The position numbers and the translations under genes are program-made. From Prevotellaceae bacterium HUN156 (GTDB lineage: Bacteria > Bacteroidota > Bacteroidia > Bacteroidales > Bacteroidaceae): DNA of 64,000 bases. The notes under the pieces were generated by a model. It did not search any database and was not told the DNA's origin. It was given only the letters and a program-made list of their open reading frames with translations. The stretch covers positions 310,001-374,000 of the forward strand of contig FPIT01000003.1 in the NCBI GenBank assembly GCA_900119285.1, written 5' to 3'. How positions within the stretch are numbered: the first letter of the stretch is position 1; every line of letters starts with the position of its first letter. Positions 26,485 to 35,608 of this stretch are shown here, piece after piece.

Positions 26485-27195
26485 TCACTTTTTTTGTGTC
26501 TTCGACGATGCTTTCTTATGAGCGTCAGACTGTGCTTTTTGCTGCACTTTAGGCTGTACCTTAGGCTGTGTTTTGGGTTGTGCCTTAGGCTGCGCTTTTT
26601 GCTGAGCCTTCTGCTGAGCCTCCAGCTGGTCTTTCTTCATATCCTTCCAGAATGGTGAAAGGGCAGGAGCACCATCGTTGGTCTCCATTTCCAAATCAGG
26701 AATCTCAATCTCGTCGTCAGGCAGGAAAGGAACAGTAAAGGTGCTGGCTTTCTGTACGAAAACCATCGCCACACCTGATGAGAGGATATCCAACTCTTTA
26801 GCTGCTCGCCAAGAAAGATCAATGATACGACCACGAACGTAAGGCCCTCTGTCGGTGACACGCACTATCACACTACGTCCGTTGGCAGGGTTATATACTC
26901 GCAACATCGTGCCAAAGGGGTAAGTACGGTGTGCACAGGTTAAACTGTCAGGATGCATGCGTTCACCACTGGCAGTCTTCTTTCCATGAAAGTTTTTGGA
27001 ATAAAAAGATGCTTTTCCGTGTTGCAGTCCTTGGGCAGATGCGAGGGAAAAGTGAAGAGTGAAGAATGAAGAATTTGCTACCGCACAAATGTGCAGCAAT
27101 ACAATAAGTAACAGACGTAAAGTCCAATTTCTTATATTAAAAGCAGATTCTTTACCCTTCACTCTTCTCTTTTTAGTTAATACTATTCCTCCCAT
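26485..27195 (-). CDS. rlpA: RlpA-family septal-ring lytic transglycosylase-like protein
   Basis: The 236-residue protein has the double-psi beta-barrel of RlpA (about 55-150), with [44 protein letters not shown] and [13 protein letters not shown]. The conserved Glu and Asp of the active cleft are present. RlpA cleaves glycan strands lacking stem peptides at division sites. The last 60 residues are a Lys/Ala/Gln/Pro repeat tail ([12 protein letters not shown]), of low complexity and probably wall- or DNA-charge binding. The N-terminal signal region contains SSFFTLHFS, encoded by a repeat of the AGTGAAGAGTGAAGAATGAAG kind. The start codon also lies within a dispersed repeat, so the true start is uncertain. 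Confidence 0.85.
27050..27074. repeat. AGTGAAGAGTGAAGAATGAAG tract in the rlpA signal-peptide region
   Basis: The tract is a short-period AG/TGAA repeat of a kind found in spacers (compare 4931-4950). Here it is translated in the signal peptide region of RlpA. Confidence 0.6.
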
Positions 27196-27223
27196 TTCTG
27201 GAGAGGGGTTAGGACGGGTTCCT
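27189..27223. repeat. Second copy of the CCTAACCCCTCTCC palindromic repeat
   Basis: On the minus strand this reads CCTAACCCCTCTCC, AGAAAT, GGGAGG. It matches the element inserted in the ATPase gene at 9081-9111. It lies between gdhA and rlpA and covers the annotated rlpA start. Confidence 0.65.
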
Positions 27224-28560
27224 TATACGATACCCTGTGCAAGCATAGCCTTGGCGACCTTCATAAAGCCGGCAACATTGGCACCCTTCACGTAGTTTAC
27301 GTAGTTGCCTTCCTTGCCATACTTTACGCACTGCTCGTGGATGCCGGACATAATCTGATGCAGACGCTGGTCAACCTCTTCGGCAGTCCAAGACATACGC
27401 ATCGAATTCTGTGTCATCTCCAAACCAGAAGTAGCCACACCACCGGCGTTAACAGCCTTGCCAGGAGCAAACAACTGCTGGGCAGCAATGAACTTGTTGA
27501 CAGCTTCGGCTGTGCAACCCATATTAGAAACCTCTGCTACGCACAAAGGCTTGTTGGCGAGAATCTTGTCAGCATCTTCGCCATTCAGCTCGTTCTGAGT
27601 AGCACAGGGCAGATATATATCGGCCTTCTGCTCCCAAGGCTTCTTGCCTGCGAAGAACTTAGAGCCAGGGAATTCCTCTTCATAGGGCTGACATACATCG
27701 TTGCCCGATGCACGCAACTCCAGCATATACTCAATCTTCTCAGCATCCAGTCCCTCAGGGTCATAGATATATCCGTCAGGTCCACTGATGGTGATTACCT
27801 TAGCACCCAGCTCGGTAGCTTTCTTGGCTGCACCCCAAGCTACGTTACCAAAGCCTGACAGGGCAATGGTCTTACCCTTAATATCCAGTCCATGAGTCTT
27901 CATCATGTGGTTGACGAAGTATAGTGCACCATAACCGGTAGCCTCTGGGCGCAGGATAGAACCACCCCACTCCATACCTTTACCTGTCAGGGTAGCACCA
28001 TGGAACTGTGAAGTGAGCTTCTTATACATACCAAACAGATAGCCAATCTCGCGACCACCTACACCGATATCACCGGCAGGAACATCACAGTCAGGACCGA
28101 TGACCTTATACAATTCACACATAAAGGCCTGGCAGAAGCGCATAATCTCAGCATCGCTCTTACCGCGTGGAGAGAAATCACTACCACCCTTACCACCGCC
28201 CATAGGCAGTGTAGTCAGCGCATTCTTGAAGGTCTGCTCAAAGCCGAGGAACTTCAGAATGCTTAGATTTACAGATGCGTGGAAGCGCAAACCGCCCTTA
28301 TACGGACCAATAGCGCTATTGAATTGTACACGATAACCGATGTTTACCTGTACCTCGCCCTTATCATCTACCCAGGGCACACGGAAAGTTACGATGCGCT
28401 CTGGTTCCACGATGCGCTCTACTATCTTGGCTTTCTCAAACTCAGGATGCTGGTTATACACGTCCTTAATAGATTCAAGCACTTCGCGTACAGCTTGTAA
28501 GAATTCTACTTCGCCTGGATGTTTCTGCTCCAAGCCTTGCATGATTTTTTCAACGTTCAT
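27223..28560 (-). CDS. gdhA: NADP-type glutamate dehydrogenase
   Basis: The enzyme aminates 2-oxoglutarate to glutamate, the main ammonia entry in Bacteroidota. The 445-residue length is standard for the hexameric family I enzyme. Visible motifs are GPYKGGLRFH (substrate binding), PMGGGKGGSDF (catalytic Lys), DCDVPAGDIGVGGREIGY and the nucleotide-binding ALSGFGNVAWGAAKKATELG. It has its own -7 box (28614-28621) and precedes rlpA on the same strand with a short gap of 27 bp; whether rlpA is co-transcribed is unclear. Confidence 0.97.
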   Translation of the reverse strand: MNVEKIMQGLEQKHPGEVEFLQAVREVLESIKDVYNQHPEFEKAKIVERIVEPERIVTFRVPWVDDKGEVQVNIGYRVQFNSAIGPYKGGLRFHASVNLSILKFLGFEQTFKNALTTLPMGGGKGGSDFSPRGKSDAEIMRFCQAFMCELYKVIGPDCDVPAGDIGVGGREIGYLFGMYKKLTSQFHGATLTGKGMEWGGSILRPEATGYGALYFVNHMMKTHGLDIKGKTIALSGFGNVAWGAAKKATELGAKVITISGPDGYIYDPEGLDAEKIEYMLELRASGNDVCQPYEEEFPGSKFFAGKKPWEQKADIYLPCATQNELNGEDADKILANKPLCVAEVSNMGCTAEAVNKFIAAQQLFAPGKAVNAGGVATSGLEMTQNSMRMSWTAEEVDQRLHQIMSGIHEQCVKYGKEGNYVNYVKGANVAGFMKVAKAMLAQGIV

Positions 28561-28613
28561 AGTAAATAGTATTAAAGTTTGTTTTACGTTGTCATTTTGT
28601 TATTATTACAACG

Positions 28614-28621
28614 CAAAAATA
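28614..28621 (-). promoter_or_regulatory. -7 element TATTTTTG of gdhA
   Basis: TATTTTTG on the minus strand lies 53 bp before the start codon. CTTG, one base off the TTTG box, is found 20 bp further upstream (28645-28642). Confidence 0.6.
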
Positions 28622-28740
28622 GGAATAATCCTTGACACCACCAAGAAAAAACGCGAATATTTTTCGTTTTAGGTTACATTTTGTTAAATAGAGCCTCCTT
28701 TTCTCCCTTATTTCCCGGATTTTACTAGCGTAAAAACGGG

Positions 28741-29727
28741 TTAGTTGTTGTCAATAACGATGGTCTTAAACCAATCTTTCAAGACACCTTTGTACTGGTT
28801 TTGTGAGTCGGCAACCAAGAGTAAAACTTGTCTTCCATCAGCCAGTTTGGGCCCCACACAGATGCCTTCATAGTTGGCAAAGCTACGCTTGGTTAGATTC
28901 AACTTGGTACGAAACTCCGTCAACAGTTGTTTCTCTAACAACGCTCCGGGTTGGTGCTGCGAGGGATTAACAAGATAGAGCTTTACATGTACGAAGGAGC
29001 CGACATGATGGGGCGTTCTTCGTATTTCACGCTCCAACACGATGAGTTGCCCATTGTCTAGTGCAGCCAGTCCGCTCACGCCTAGGTAGCTATTACCCTC
29101 CTCTCCTTTAGCCAGTGAAGCGTCAGTCTGATACCAATATTGTTCTTGAGGCATCAGGTCGTCGCCAAAGCTCTGCAGGCGTAGTCTATTGGGTATCTTC
29201 TTTCTGATGCTGGGCAATTCGCCATCTGCCTTCAGCGTATTCTCTGAGGTAGTCCAGAAGCGGTGGGTATGGGCATTATAGGTAAGCGCTTCGAAACTGC
29301 CATTACTATAGGCCGTACGGAATATCTCGGGGATATGGAGTCGGCGACCCGTCAGTTGTCCATCGAGCTGGTATTCTATAATCTCTCCATCAGCCTCTCC
29401 ACTCACGAATACGGTATTGTGCGCTGGCACATAGCAGATGCCCTCTTCATCGCGATTGGGTTGCTGGTTGGTAACGAAATCTTCGTGGCGTACCTCCTTC
29501 AGTTTGCCACTGATGCTATCAATCTGAATGCGCATCAGGTGGAAACCAGCCATTGGCGACTTATCGTCGGCCACCGCATAACGCGCTCCTCCCAACCATG
29601 TAATGCCACTATAGTTGCCTGCAGGTACCGACTTCTTAAAGTGGCGCTGCTTATGCTGTACCACCTGTTGGGCGGATACTTGCAAGACTGCCAAGAGCAG
29701 CAAGGCGAGTAGGATACGTATTCTCAT
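28741..29727 (-). CDS. Secreted esterase-like (phytase-like domain) protein
   Basis: The 328-residue protein has a signal peptide (MRIRILLALLLLAVLQVSAQ). The sequence fits the phytase-like esterase domain of Bacteroidota: GNYSGITWLGGARYAVADDK at the start, DEEGICYVPAHNTVFVSGE, NGSFEALTYNAHTHRFWTTSE, GVSGLAALDNGQLIVLERE and FANYEGICVGPKLADGRQVLLLVADS. These mark a six-blade propeller. The substrate is unknown; phosphoester or lactone cleavage has been suggested for relatives. It lies 17 bp after the stop of the PEP/pyruvate-binding gene and may share its transcript. Confidence 0.85.
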   Translation of the reverse strand: MRIRILLALLLLAVLQVSAQQVVQHKQRHFKKSVPAGNYSGITWLGGARYAVADDKSPMAGFHLMRIQIDSISGKLKEVRHEDFVTNQQPNRDEEGICYVPAHNTVFVSGEADGEIIEYQLDGQLTGRRLHIPEIFRTAYSNGSFEALTYNAHTHRFWTTSENTLKADGELPSIRKKIPNRLRLQSFGDDLMPQEQYWYQTDASLAKGEEGNSYLGVSGLAALDNGQLIVLEREIRRTPHHVGSFVHVKLYLVNPSQHQPGALLEKQLLTEFRTKLNLTKRSFANYEGICVGPKLADGRQVLLLVADSQNQYKGVLKDWFKTIVIDNN

Positions 29728-29744
29728 GCGGCAGATGCTTGTTA

Positions 29745-32741
29745 TTACTCCTCTGGCAATAGTACCACACCGTGTTGCTTCTTACCATCCATCATAATCT
29801 TCAGCGGATTCTTGAAGCGTACGTGGCGCACATGCTCCGTCTCTTCGATGGCAGGCATCTGGTCGAGCACCTGCTGTTGCAGCACACCATCGCCGGTATA
29901 GGGATTGATGGTAAAGTAGCCCACACCGAAACTAGTGAGGTTTTGGAAGAAGTGGGTACCCTGCGAAGGATCTACGTGATAGTTCTTCAGTGCAGTTTCT
30001 ACGATAACGCGGGCTGCCGAGATGTGTGGCCACTTCACGGGTATGCCCAACCAGTAGTCGCTAGAGCCCCAACGACCTGGTCCGATAAGGATATAGTTTT
30101 TGTCTTCTGCCAAGAACTTTCTGTTTATGCGCTCTATCTCGTCGGCAATCATCGGATTGTTGACTGCCGTAAACTCGTCGTCGGTCTTGACATATACCAC
30201 ATCGCATACATCTTCTGAGATACCATGACCCAGTGAATTGTGAGAGCGCAACAGGCATTGCTCGTCGGGAATGGTTACCAAGTCTTCGTCCAGCACCTGC
30301 TTAGAATCAACGATAGGACGAATCTGCAAGAGGTAGAACTCGCCTCGCGTTCCATTGTCATATAAGTTACATGCAAACTCTATCTCTACAGGTCGGCGCA
30401 TCTCTTCAGCACCCAACTTCTGAGCCATCTGTAGTATCTCAGGCAGAGGGAATACGTCGTATTTCAGCACGCCACAGAAAGAGATAACCTTACGTCCGCC
30501 CTCATAGATGCCATCGCGTATCACCTGATCTACGGGATCGAATGTAGAGGCGATACCTTGCAAAGAACCATCCTTGTCGGCCTCTTTCACGCGCAGGTTC
30601 AGGATGTTGAAACCATCATCCACCGTAAAGTCGTCGCCCAGATGACTCATGTCGAGTGCATAGAAGCGTGTCTGCGTCTCTTTGAGTGCGGTATCCATCT
30701 CAGAGGTCTGCAATACCTGTTTGGGATGATAGGGCGACACACGCAGCGTCTGTCCACCATCCACGATATATTTTCCCAGTCCGAGAGCCAGTGAGGCAAT
30801 ACCCTCTTCTGCCTGTTCGTCGCCAATGGGATAATAGTTCAGCGAGCGCAGCACACCACTGAAGGTGGGATAGAAGCGATTGCCATATTGCTGACCAACC
30901 ACCTCTTGCAGGATAACTGCCATCTTCTCCTGGTCTATCACGTTAGAGGTAGCAGTCATATACGCCTTGGAGTCTCTGTAATAGACGGAAGCATACACAC
31001 CCTTGATGGCACACGCCAGCATACGTAGCATCTCGTACTTATCATCAAGATAAGGTATCATATAGGTAGAATAGATACCGGCGAAAGGCTGGTAGTGAGA
31101 GTCCTCTAAGAGTGATGACGAGCGCACGGCAATAGGCGACTTCACCGCATCGAAGAAGGTAAAGAAGTCGGCTATCAGCGAGTCGGGCAACTGGGCACGC
31201 ATAAAGTGCTGCAGAATCTCCTCGTCGGGGGCATCGCTCAGTGCTATGCCCCACAGGTTGTTCTTATCCATGAACTCGTCGAAGAAGTCGGTACACAATA
31301 CCACGGTCTTGGGTATCTGTACGCTGGCGCCTTCTAACTGATTGAGTTCAGGATGGCGCTTGATGATATTGTCAAGGAATGCCAAACCACGACCTTTACC
31401 TCCCAGTGAACCATCACCGATACGGGCAAAGTGGGCATAACGGTCAAACTTCAGTCGGTCGAACACGGCAACCACACCAATGTTCTTCATCCTACGATAC
31501 TGTACGATAGCATCGAAGATAATCTGTCGGTGAGCATCCACATCCTGTAGCTTATGCCACGTAACATTCTTCAGGAATGCCGACACGGGAAAGATTGCTC
31601 GCGCACAAAGCCAGCGACTCATGTGATTGCGCGATACGTGGTAGAGCATCGAGTCGTTGGGCACCTTGAAGATAATATCCTGCAACTCCTTGAGAGTGCT
31701 CACACGAGCCACCTCCTCTTTGGTCACAGGGTCGCGAAAGACGAAGTCACCAAAGCCCATGTGCTCTTCTATCAGGTGGCGCAGATCCACATTCATCTTC
31801 TTCGAGTTCTTATCGATAAAGTGAAAACCTTCAGCCTCTGCCTTCTCTTTATTAACCATCTCGGCACTCTGCATGATGAGTGGTACGTACTCGTCTCTTT
31901 TACGAATCTCTCGCAACAGTTTCAGTCCTGCCTCGGCATCGCCCTCTTCAATATGGCTTAACCTACTCTCATGCGCCTCCATAGGGAAACGTGTATCAGA
32001 GATAACCCCCAGGATGTTATTGCTATACTTCTCATACAATTGTATCGCCTCTTCGTAGTTGGTAGCCAGCACCACCTTGGGGCGTCCGCGCTTACGCTGT
32101 GCTGCAGCATGCGGGTTCAGCGCTTCAGTAGAGAAGTTCTTGGATTGCAGCAGGATATAGTTATAGAGGTTAGGTAATACCGATGAGTAGAAGCGGATAT
32201 TATCCTCCACCAGCATAATCACCTGCACACCAGCCTCCTCGATATCGTGGTCGATATTCATCTGGTCCTCAATCAGCTTGATGATACTCAGGATGAGGTT
32301 GGTATTACCCAACCAACAGAACACATAGTCGAAGATGGTCATATCCTCATGCTCTATGCGCTTTGTAATACCATGCGAGAAGGGCGTCAATACCACGCAA
32401 GGGATGTGGGGTGCCATACGCTTAACATCGCGTGCCACCGCAAAGGCATCATTGTCGGCATTACCAGGCATACAGATGACCAAGTCGATGTCTGTTGCCT
32501 GCAGCACATGCGAAGCCTCTTCCGTGGTTGACACCTGAGTAAACGTAGGCGGATAGCGCAGTCCCAACTCCATATACTCGTCGAACAGCTTCTCGTCTAT
32601 TCGTCCGTCGTCCTCCAGCATAAAGGCATCGTAGGGGTTGGCTACTATCAAGATATTAAAGATACGTTTCGTCATCAGATTGACGAACGACACATCCTTC
32701 AAGAAGAAGTTGTTAAACTCCTGTGGTATATTTGCACTCAT
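29745..32741 (-). CDS. PEP/pyruvate-binding (PPDK N-domain) protein with N-terminal receiver-like domains
   Basis: The protein has 998 residues. Residues 25-165 and about 170-335 look like two receiver-type folds (NILIVANPYDAFMLEDD; VIMLVEDNIRFYSSVLPN and GVISDTRFPM). Residues about 435-800 resemble the ATP-grasp PPDK N-domain: GDGSLGGKGRGLAFLD, VVLCTDFFDEFM, PIAVRSSSLLEDSHYQPFAG. The last part has GRWGSSDYWLGIPV. The phosphohistidine swivel domain and the PEP barrel of true PEP synthase are not seen, so it probably does not make PEP alone. It may be a phosphotransfer or sensory protein; that is inference. The promoter at 32762-32793 is near-perfect and faces that of the hydrolase gene. Confidence 0.8.
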   Translation of the reverse strand: MSANIPQEFNNFFLKDVSFVNLMTKRIFNILIVANPYDAFMLEDDGRIDEKLFDEYMELGLRYPPTFTQVSTTEEASHVLQATDIDLVICMPGNADNDAFAVARDVKRMAPHIPCVVLTPFSHGITKRIEHEDMTIFDYVFCWLGNTNLILSIIKLIEDQMNIDHDIEEAGVQVIMLVEDNIRFYSSVLPNLYNYILLQSKNFSTEALNPHAAAQRKRGRPKVVLATNYEEAIQLYEKYSNNILGVISDTRFPMEAHESRLSHIEEGDAEAGLKLLREIRKRDEYVPLIMQSAEMVNKEKAEAEGFHFIDKNSKKMNVDLRHLIEEHMGFGDFVFRDPVTKEEVARVSTLKELQDIIFKVPNDSMLYHVSRNHMSRWLCARAIFPVSAFLKNVTWHKLQDVDAHRQIIFDAIVQYRRMKNIGVVAVFDRLKFDRYAHFARIGDGSLGGKGRGLAFLDNIIKRHPELNQLEGASVQIPKTVVLCTDFFDEFMDKNNLWGIALSDAPDEEILQHFMRAQLPDSLIADFFTFFDAVKSPIAVRSSSLLEDSHYQPFAGIYSTYMIPYLDDKYEMLRMLACAIKGVYASVYYRDSKAYMTATSNVIDQEKMAVILQEVVGQQYGNRFYPTFSGVLRSLNYYPIGDEQAEEGIASLALGLGKYIVDGGQTLRVSPYHPKQVLQTSEMDTALKETQTRFYALDMSHLGDDFTVDDGFNILNLRVKEADKDGSLQGIASTFDPVDQVIRDGIYEGGRKVISFCGVLKYDVFPLPEILQMAQKLGAEEMRRPVEIEFACNLYDNGTRGEFYLLQIRPIVDSKQVLDEDLVTIPDEQCLLRSHNSLGHGISEDVCDVVYVKTDDEFTAVNNPMIADEIERINRKFLAEDKNYILIGPGRWGSSDYWLGIPVKWPHISAARVIVETALKNYHVDPSQGTHFFQNLTSFGVGYFTINPYTGDGVLQQQVLDQMPAIEETEHVRHVRFKNPLKIMMDGKKQHGVVLLPEE

Positions 32742-32761
32742 TATTTATAGTTATGTTGGCG

Positions 32762-32793
32762 CAAAGGTACAACTTTTTTCCTTTGCCTCCAAA
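32762..32793 (-). promoter_or_regulatory. Full promoter TTTG-N20-TACCTTTG, minus strand
   Basis: TTTG (32793-32790) and TACCTTTG (32769-32762) are 20 bp apart and drive the PEP/pyruvate-binding gene. The next promoter on the + strand starts only 13 bp away. Confidence 0.85.
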
Positions 32794-32806
32794 TTTAGAG
32801 CGTCGA

Positions 32807-32838
32807 TTTGGTCGTTTACCATATTCTTTGTATCTTTG
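32807..32838 (+). promoter_or_regulatory. Full promoter TTTG-N20-TATCTTTG, plus strand
   Basis: TTTG (32807-32810) and TATCTTTG (32831-32838) are 20 bp apart. The ATG follows at 32844, so the leader is very short or absent. Confidence 0.85.
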
Positions 32839-32843
32839 CAACC

Positions 32844-33674
32844 ATGAAAAGGATACTACTGCTTATAACATGCCTGATGATGATGGCTCTGACAGCCAGC
32901 GCACAATACGACTTTCTGAAAGCTCACCGAGGAGTAATCAAGGGAGGTTACGACTTCTGGGTATATACCCCCGAAGACTATTACTTCTCTCAGGAGCAGA
33001 CTCCTGTAGTTATCTTTCTGCATGGTGCCAGCCTGTGTGGTCGCGACATCAATCGCTCGCGTCGCTATGGTCCGTTGGATGCCATTGTGAGAGGCCGCGA
33101 GATTCCGGCACTAGTGGTAGTACCTCAGAATCCCGGTGGCGCATGGAGCCCCAAGAAGGTTAACGATGTATTGGAGTGGACCAAGCAGCACTATGCCCTT
33201 GACTCTACACGAGTATATGTGTTAGGCATGTCACTGGGTGGCTATGGCACGATGGACTTTGCCGGAACGTATCCCGACAAGGTGGCTGCTGCCTTAGCCA
33301 TGTGTGGTGGTTGCTCCTTGCGCGATATGCAACCCTTAGGACAAGTACCCCTATGGATTATTCATGGCACAGCAGACAGGGCAGTAAACATCAAGGAGTC
33401 GAAGAAGGTGGTCAACGCCTTAGAGTCACAGCATAACGACACCCGACTGCGCTACGACTGGTGGCAGGGTGCTAATCACGGTGCACCGGCACGCGTATTC
33501 TATCTAAAGAAGACCTATGAGTGGCTCTTCTCTCACTCGCTGGTGGACAAAGAGCGCCCCTTGAATCGTGACATCACGATAGAGCGCAGCGAACTGAAGA
33601 ATGCCTATACCGACATGATGAAGAATGCGCCTAAACCAGAGGTAATAGATGGAGATGAGGATTATGAAGAATAA
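32844..33674 (+). CDS. Secreted alpha/beta hydrolase (esterase or peptidase-like)
   Basis: The start at 32844 follows the promoter and begins a signal peptide (MKRILLLITCLMMMALTASA); 276 residues. The alpha/beta-hydrolase set is visible: oxyanion loop FLHGAS (His60, Gly61), nucleophile elbow GMSLGGYG (Ser130), Asp178 in HGTADRAV and His212 in ANHGAP. It resembles the PHB-depolymerase and dienelactone-hydrolase-like secreted enzymes of Bacteroidota. Substrate is unknown. The cysteine peptidase gene overlaps its end by 11 bp, which suggests a shared job in the envelope. Confidence 0.85.
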   Translation: MKRILLLITCLMMMALTASAQYDFLKAHRGVIKGGYDFWVYTPEDYYFSQEQTPVVIFLHGASLCGRDINRSRRYGPLDAIVRGREIPALVVVPQNPGGAWSPKKVNDVLEWTKQHYALDSTRVYVLGMSLGGYGTMDFAGTYPDKVAAALAMCGGCSLRDMQPLGQVPLWIIHGTADRAVNIKESKKVVNALESQHNDTRLRYDWWQGANHGAPARVFYLKKTYEWLFSHSLVDKERPLNRDITIERSELKNAYTDMMKNAPKPEVIDGDEDYEE

Positions 33675-34443
33675 GCTATTCATTTTATTAGCAGTCATAC
33701 TAGTTGTAGGTTGCAAACAGAAGGAGCATCATACCTATACCAACGACATCTTACTACCCATGACACCCGTCAAGAATCAGGGGGAGAGAGAAATCTGTTG
33801 GGCTTACGGCATACTGGCTACCATCGAGACCGAACACCTATTACGAGGTGACTCGGTAAATCTCTCACCTACCTACATTGGTCGAATGCTGAAGAAATAT
33901 AGAATTTCAAACTTCAAAAGTGAGCGCGGTATGGGACAGACAGCGCTGAATATGCTCCAGCGTTATGGCGTAGTAGGTTACGATGTAATGCCCGACGATG
34001 CCACTGACGACTTACCCACTCCCAAGAATGTCTATCTGCTGGGCGCCAAATATACGCCATTAGAGTTTGCGCATAGCGTATGCGCTCCCAACGAGTATAT
34101 CGGCCTCACGAGCTTTGCCGACTCGCCATACTACAAGAAGATTGATGTGCCCATCCCCGACAACTGGGAGCACAACAAACTATTAAACGTACCTCTCGAC
34201 ACCTTGCGTAAGCGCGTAAACAGAGCTTTGAAGCATCGTCATCCCATCTGTTGGGAGAGTCGTGGTCATGTAATGGCTATCGTAGGTAAGGCGCACGACG
34301 AGAACAACCGTCCTTATTATATCATGAAGAATTCGTGGGGCACCCGCCAACCTCATGGTGGATTGGTATATATGCCCATGAAGAAGGCATGGCGCGACGT
34401 CGTCGCCGTCTATCTCACCCATGAAGCCTACGAGGGGAAATAA
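33664..34443 (+). CDS. C1 (papain-like) cysteine peptidase lipoprotein
   Basis: Of three in-frame ATGs, 33664 is chosen since it directly begins a lipoprotein signal, with Cys17 after LVVG; 259 residues. PVKNQGEREICWAYG has the oxyanion Gln and catalytic Cys of papain-like enzymes. GHVMAIVGKA supplies the catalytic His and YYIMKNSWGTRQPHGG the catalytic Asn (NSWG). It is shorter than classical papains and lacks an obvious propeptide. It should act at the outer membrane or in the periplasm. The start overlaps the preceding hydrolase gene by 11 bp. Confidence 0.9.
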   Translation: MKNKLFILLAVILVVGCKQKEHHTYTNDILLPMTPVKNQGEREICWAYGILATIETEHLLRGDSVNLSPTYIGRMLKKYRISNFKSERGMGQTALNMLQRYGVVGYDVMPDDATDDLPTPKNVYLLGAKYTPLEFAHSVCAPNEYIGLTSFADSPYYKKIDVPIPDNWEHNKLLNVPLDTLRKRVNRALKHRHPICWESRGHVMAIVGKAHDENNRPYYIMKNSWGTRQPHGGLVYMPMKKAWRDVVAVYLTHEAYEGK

Positions 34444-34486
34444 AATTTTCGACGTTGTCTTATAGATTAGTTCAACGCTTTTCGGT

Positions 34487-35587
34487 TCATTTCTTGAAAC
34501 CTATGGCCAGTTTACTGAAAGTTGCTATAAATTTTTCGGTTGTTGAGATAAAGAGGTCAAACATCTCTTGCCATTGCTCTTCTTGCAGATAACTTAAATT
34601 CTTCGACTGACTAATTCGACAGGTCACTTTATCATCAAGTCGTTCCCATTTCATCGCACCCAGTTCAGTTTCTATGGTATCTTTGTGACTATAGAAGAAG
34701 TCGTATATCCGCTTATTCATTTCGCGCACACCAGTATTGACATAGATTTCCGTGCGACACGCAACTCTTCCAATAATAATATTTACCGATGCGCCACCAA
34801 TACCTACACCACCTTTGCCCATCCACATGTCAGAATTGGGTGTTGATGCAGCATAAGGGCCGTTCTGCAGTTTGTTGTATTCCACAAAATGCTGCCAGAA
34901 CTCCAATCGCCCGTTCTCACTACGTTTCTTGTTTTCTGCCTTTTGTGACTCCACCTTCTTTTTCTCAGCAATCTTGATGGTGTACTCCTCAGCCTCCTTG
35001 ATTGGTATAATCTGGTCAAACTCCACCATCACTTTACCATTATACATGTAAGGCGAAACCTTGATACAGCAAATATCGATGCCGAAATTGCGGAGCCACA
35101 GAGCTGACGATGTTACCTCTTTACGGAAGTTGGCAGCAACAAAGATAATGCGTTGAGAGTTTTCTGGATTCAAATCAATATCCTCCATATCCTCTTTGTC
35201 GAAAAACGATAGTATTTTCTCTTTAGCATCTTCTTCCGTACCATTGAGATACTTGGCAAAGACTGAGACAATCTCTTCCTGTGTCATGCTAGAGCAGTAA
35301 GAGGCATACTTGATAGCCTGCCACGTTACATCACGGCCTGAGTCGTCGAGTTTGTTCTCTATCACGACCAACTTTCCTTCTTTGTCTAAAGCCAGCAAAT
35401 CAAGTCGTTCGTGAGTATCACTAAAACCGTCAAACTCCTTTTGAATGACGAGCAGTTCTTCACCCAGCACTTCGGGGTTCTTTGCTATCCACTCTTGCAA
35501 GTGCTGACGTTCCTTCAACTTCTGTTCCTTAAACGTTGTCGGTTCAGCATTTATCAGCTGATTACTATCTTTGTCAAGTATATACAT
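34487..35587 (-). CDS. PD-(D/E)XK nuclease-like protein with DUF4268-type C-terminus, candidate restriction partner
   Basis: The 366-residue cytoplasmic protein carries an N-terminal nuclease-like core: RLDLLALD (Asp63), then VVIENK (Glu77, Lys79), then WQAIKYAS (Gln90), the pattern of PD-(D/E)XK enzymes. A Lys/Glu-rich coiled linker (about 200-225) leads to a C-terminal domain (GRLEFWQHFVEYNKL ... MNKRIYDFFYSHKDTIETELG) that I take as DUF4268. It starts 21 bp after the stop of the adenine methyltransferase gene, so the two form a unit. The obvious reading is a nuclease for DNA that lacks the methyl mark. Cleavage has not been shown, and DUF4268 proteins also occur alone. Confidence 0.8.
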   Translation of the reverse strand: MYILDKDSNQLINAEPTTFKEQKLKERQHLQEWIAKNPEVLGEELLVIQKEFDGFSDTHERLDLLALDKEGKLVVIENKLDDSGRDVTWQAIKYASYCSSMTQEEIVSVFAKYLNGTEEDAKEKILSFFDKEDMEDIDLNPENSQRIIFVAANFRKEVTSSALWLRNFGIDICCIKVSPYMYNGKVMVEFDQIIPIKEAEEYTIKIAEKKKVESQKAENKKRSENGRLEFWQHFVEYNKLQNGPYAASTPNSDMWMGKGGVGIGGASVNIIIGRVACRTEIYVNTGVREMNKRIYDFFYSHKDTIETELGAMKWERLDDKVTCRISQSKNLSYLQEEQWQEMFDLFISTTEKFIATFSKLAIGFKK

Positions 35588-35608
35588 AATGCTTAGTTGT
35601 TATCTTAA

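Noticed and set aside
29745..32741. Complete phosphoenolpyruvate synthase (ppsA)
   Set aside because: Only the PPDK N-domain pattern is visible; the phosphohistidine and PEP-binding domains are absent and extra receiver-like domains are present.
34444..34486. Terminator between the cysteine peptidase and the DUF4268 gene
   Set aside because: Only a weak GTTG/CAAC pairing and no T run; not enough to call.
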